From Sulfurovum sp. (lineage in GTDB: Bacteria > Campylobacterota > Campylobacteria > Campylobacterales > Sulfurovaceae), in contig SOIK01000228.1 in NCBI GenBank assembly GCA_004377245.1, positions 1 through 5,216 on the forward strand: DNA of 5,216 bases, given 5' to 3'. Position numbers and translations under genes: made by a program. Under the pieces are notes generated by a model. That model did no database searches, was not told the DNA's origin, and saw only the letters and a program-made list of their open reading frames with translations. Of this stretch, positions 4,906 through 5,216 are shown piece by piece; position 1 is the stretch's first letter, and each line of letters starts with the position of its first letter.

Positions 4906-5216
4906 ATGAAAATAAATGTAATCATCATCGATAAAAAGGGTAAAGATCAACTTTATGCTCCACTGATAGAACACTATAAAAAGATAGCAAAACCTTTTGC
5001 AAAAGTTGAGGTCATTGAACTTTTTGATAAAGAGATAGCCAAGGCACATGATATTTCACCTGAGGCAGCTCAGAAATCTTATACAAAAGCATTAGAAAAA
5101 TATTTAAGTAATGGTGTAAATATTGCTTTAGATCCTTCGTCAAAAGAGGTTGATAGTTTTGATTTCGCAAAATTGCTTAAGGATAGCGTTACTGTAAACT
5201 TCTATATAGGCGGTGC
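4906..5216 (+). CDS. rlmH: 23S rRNA (pseudouridine1915-N3)-methyltransferase RlmH, 3' end outside the window
   Basis: RlmH is a SPOUT-class enzyme that methylates pseudouridine 1915 in helix 69 of 23S rRNA, acting on assembled 70S ribosomes as a homodimer. The 103 residues present start MKINVIIIDKKGKD. They include AQKSYTKALEKYL (55-67), NIALDPSSKEVDSFDFAKLL (72-91) and VNFYIGG (97-103). The last is the first half of the conserved I-G-G-x-x-G loop that helps form the knotted SAM site. Family length is about 150-155 residues, so roughly a third (the rest of the knot and the C-terminal Tyr region) lies beyond position 5216. The ATG is 4 nt after the mltB TAA. A purine-rich stretch (AAGAAGAG, 4891-4898) in the end of mltB is the likely, rather weak, ribosome binding site, and no separate promoter is seen. 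It is therefore probably expressed with mltB. Confidence 0.93.
   Translation, partial: MKINVIIIDKKGKDQLYAPLIEHYKKIAKPFAKVEVIELFDKEIAKAHDISPEAAQKSYTKALEKYLSNGVNIALDPSSKEVDSFDFAKLLKDSVTVNFYIGG

Noticed and set aside
1..5216. CRISPR array, tRNA, rRNA, transposase gene, phage genes, toxin-antitoxin or defence system
   Set aside because: No spaced direct repeats, clover-leaf candidates, rRNA segments or recognisable proteins of these kinds were seen on either strand.

Overview
The window looks like ordinary chromosomal housekeeping and accessory sequence from a Campylobacterota (epsilonproteobacterial) genome, probably near Sulfurovum or Sulfurimonas. This rests on the AT-rich composition, tight gene packing, TATAAT-type -10 boxes with T-rich rather than clear -35 upstream sequence, and the flavour of the RlmH and MltB proteins. 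The lineage is an inference from protein style, not from a database search.

Layout, left to right. At 15-436 (+) lies a hotdog-fold thioesterase-like gene whose start (good ribosome binding site, ATG at 15) is in a different frame from its body; one T appears to be missing near 35-37. From 437 to 689 there is no intact gene, but there is a strong ribosome binding site with an 18-codon reading frame, a possible decayed small gene running to 693, and two small hairpins with the same TTTA loop. At 690-1971 (+) are two closely spaced genes, a SAM-methyltransferase-like protein and a Nim/pyridoxamine-phosphate-oxidase-type flavin-binding protein. They run tail to tail into a minus-strand block, with the two stop codons overlapping. 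The minus-strand block, in transcription order, is cutA (3829 to 3509, interrupted by an amber codon at its conserved tryptophan), a low-molecular-weight protein tyrosine phosphatase (3512 to 3060), a 104-residue protein of unknown function (3063 to 2749), and a divergent relative of leucyl/phenylalanyl-tRNA-protein transferase (2696 to 1968). The first three overlap by 4 nt at each junction (GTGA, ATGA). The last appears to have its own promoter. Divergent from cutA, an MltB-type lytic transglycosylase (3888-4901) is followed 4 nt later by rlmH (4906 to beyond the window end).

How the genes work together: no single pathway is evident. cutA, the phosphatase and the unknown protein form a translationally coupled operon. 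mltB and rlmH are co-directional and probably co-transcribed. The methyltransferase-like and flavin-binding genes form a third unit. I see no phage, transposase gene, CRISPR array, tRNA, rRNA or toxin-antitoxin locus, and no convincing new multi-gene system. The points most worth a second look are the two disrupted genes, the Aat-like protein with altered active-site positions, and two minus-strand genes whose -10 boxes lie so close to their ATGs that leaderless mRNAs are expected.
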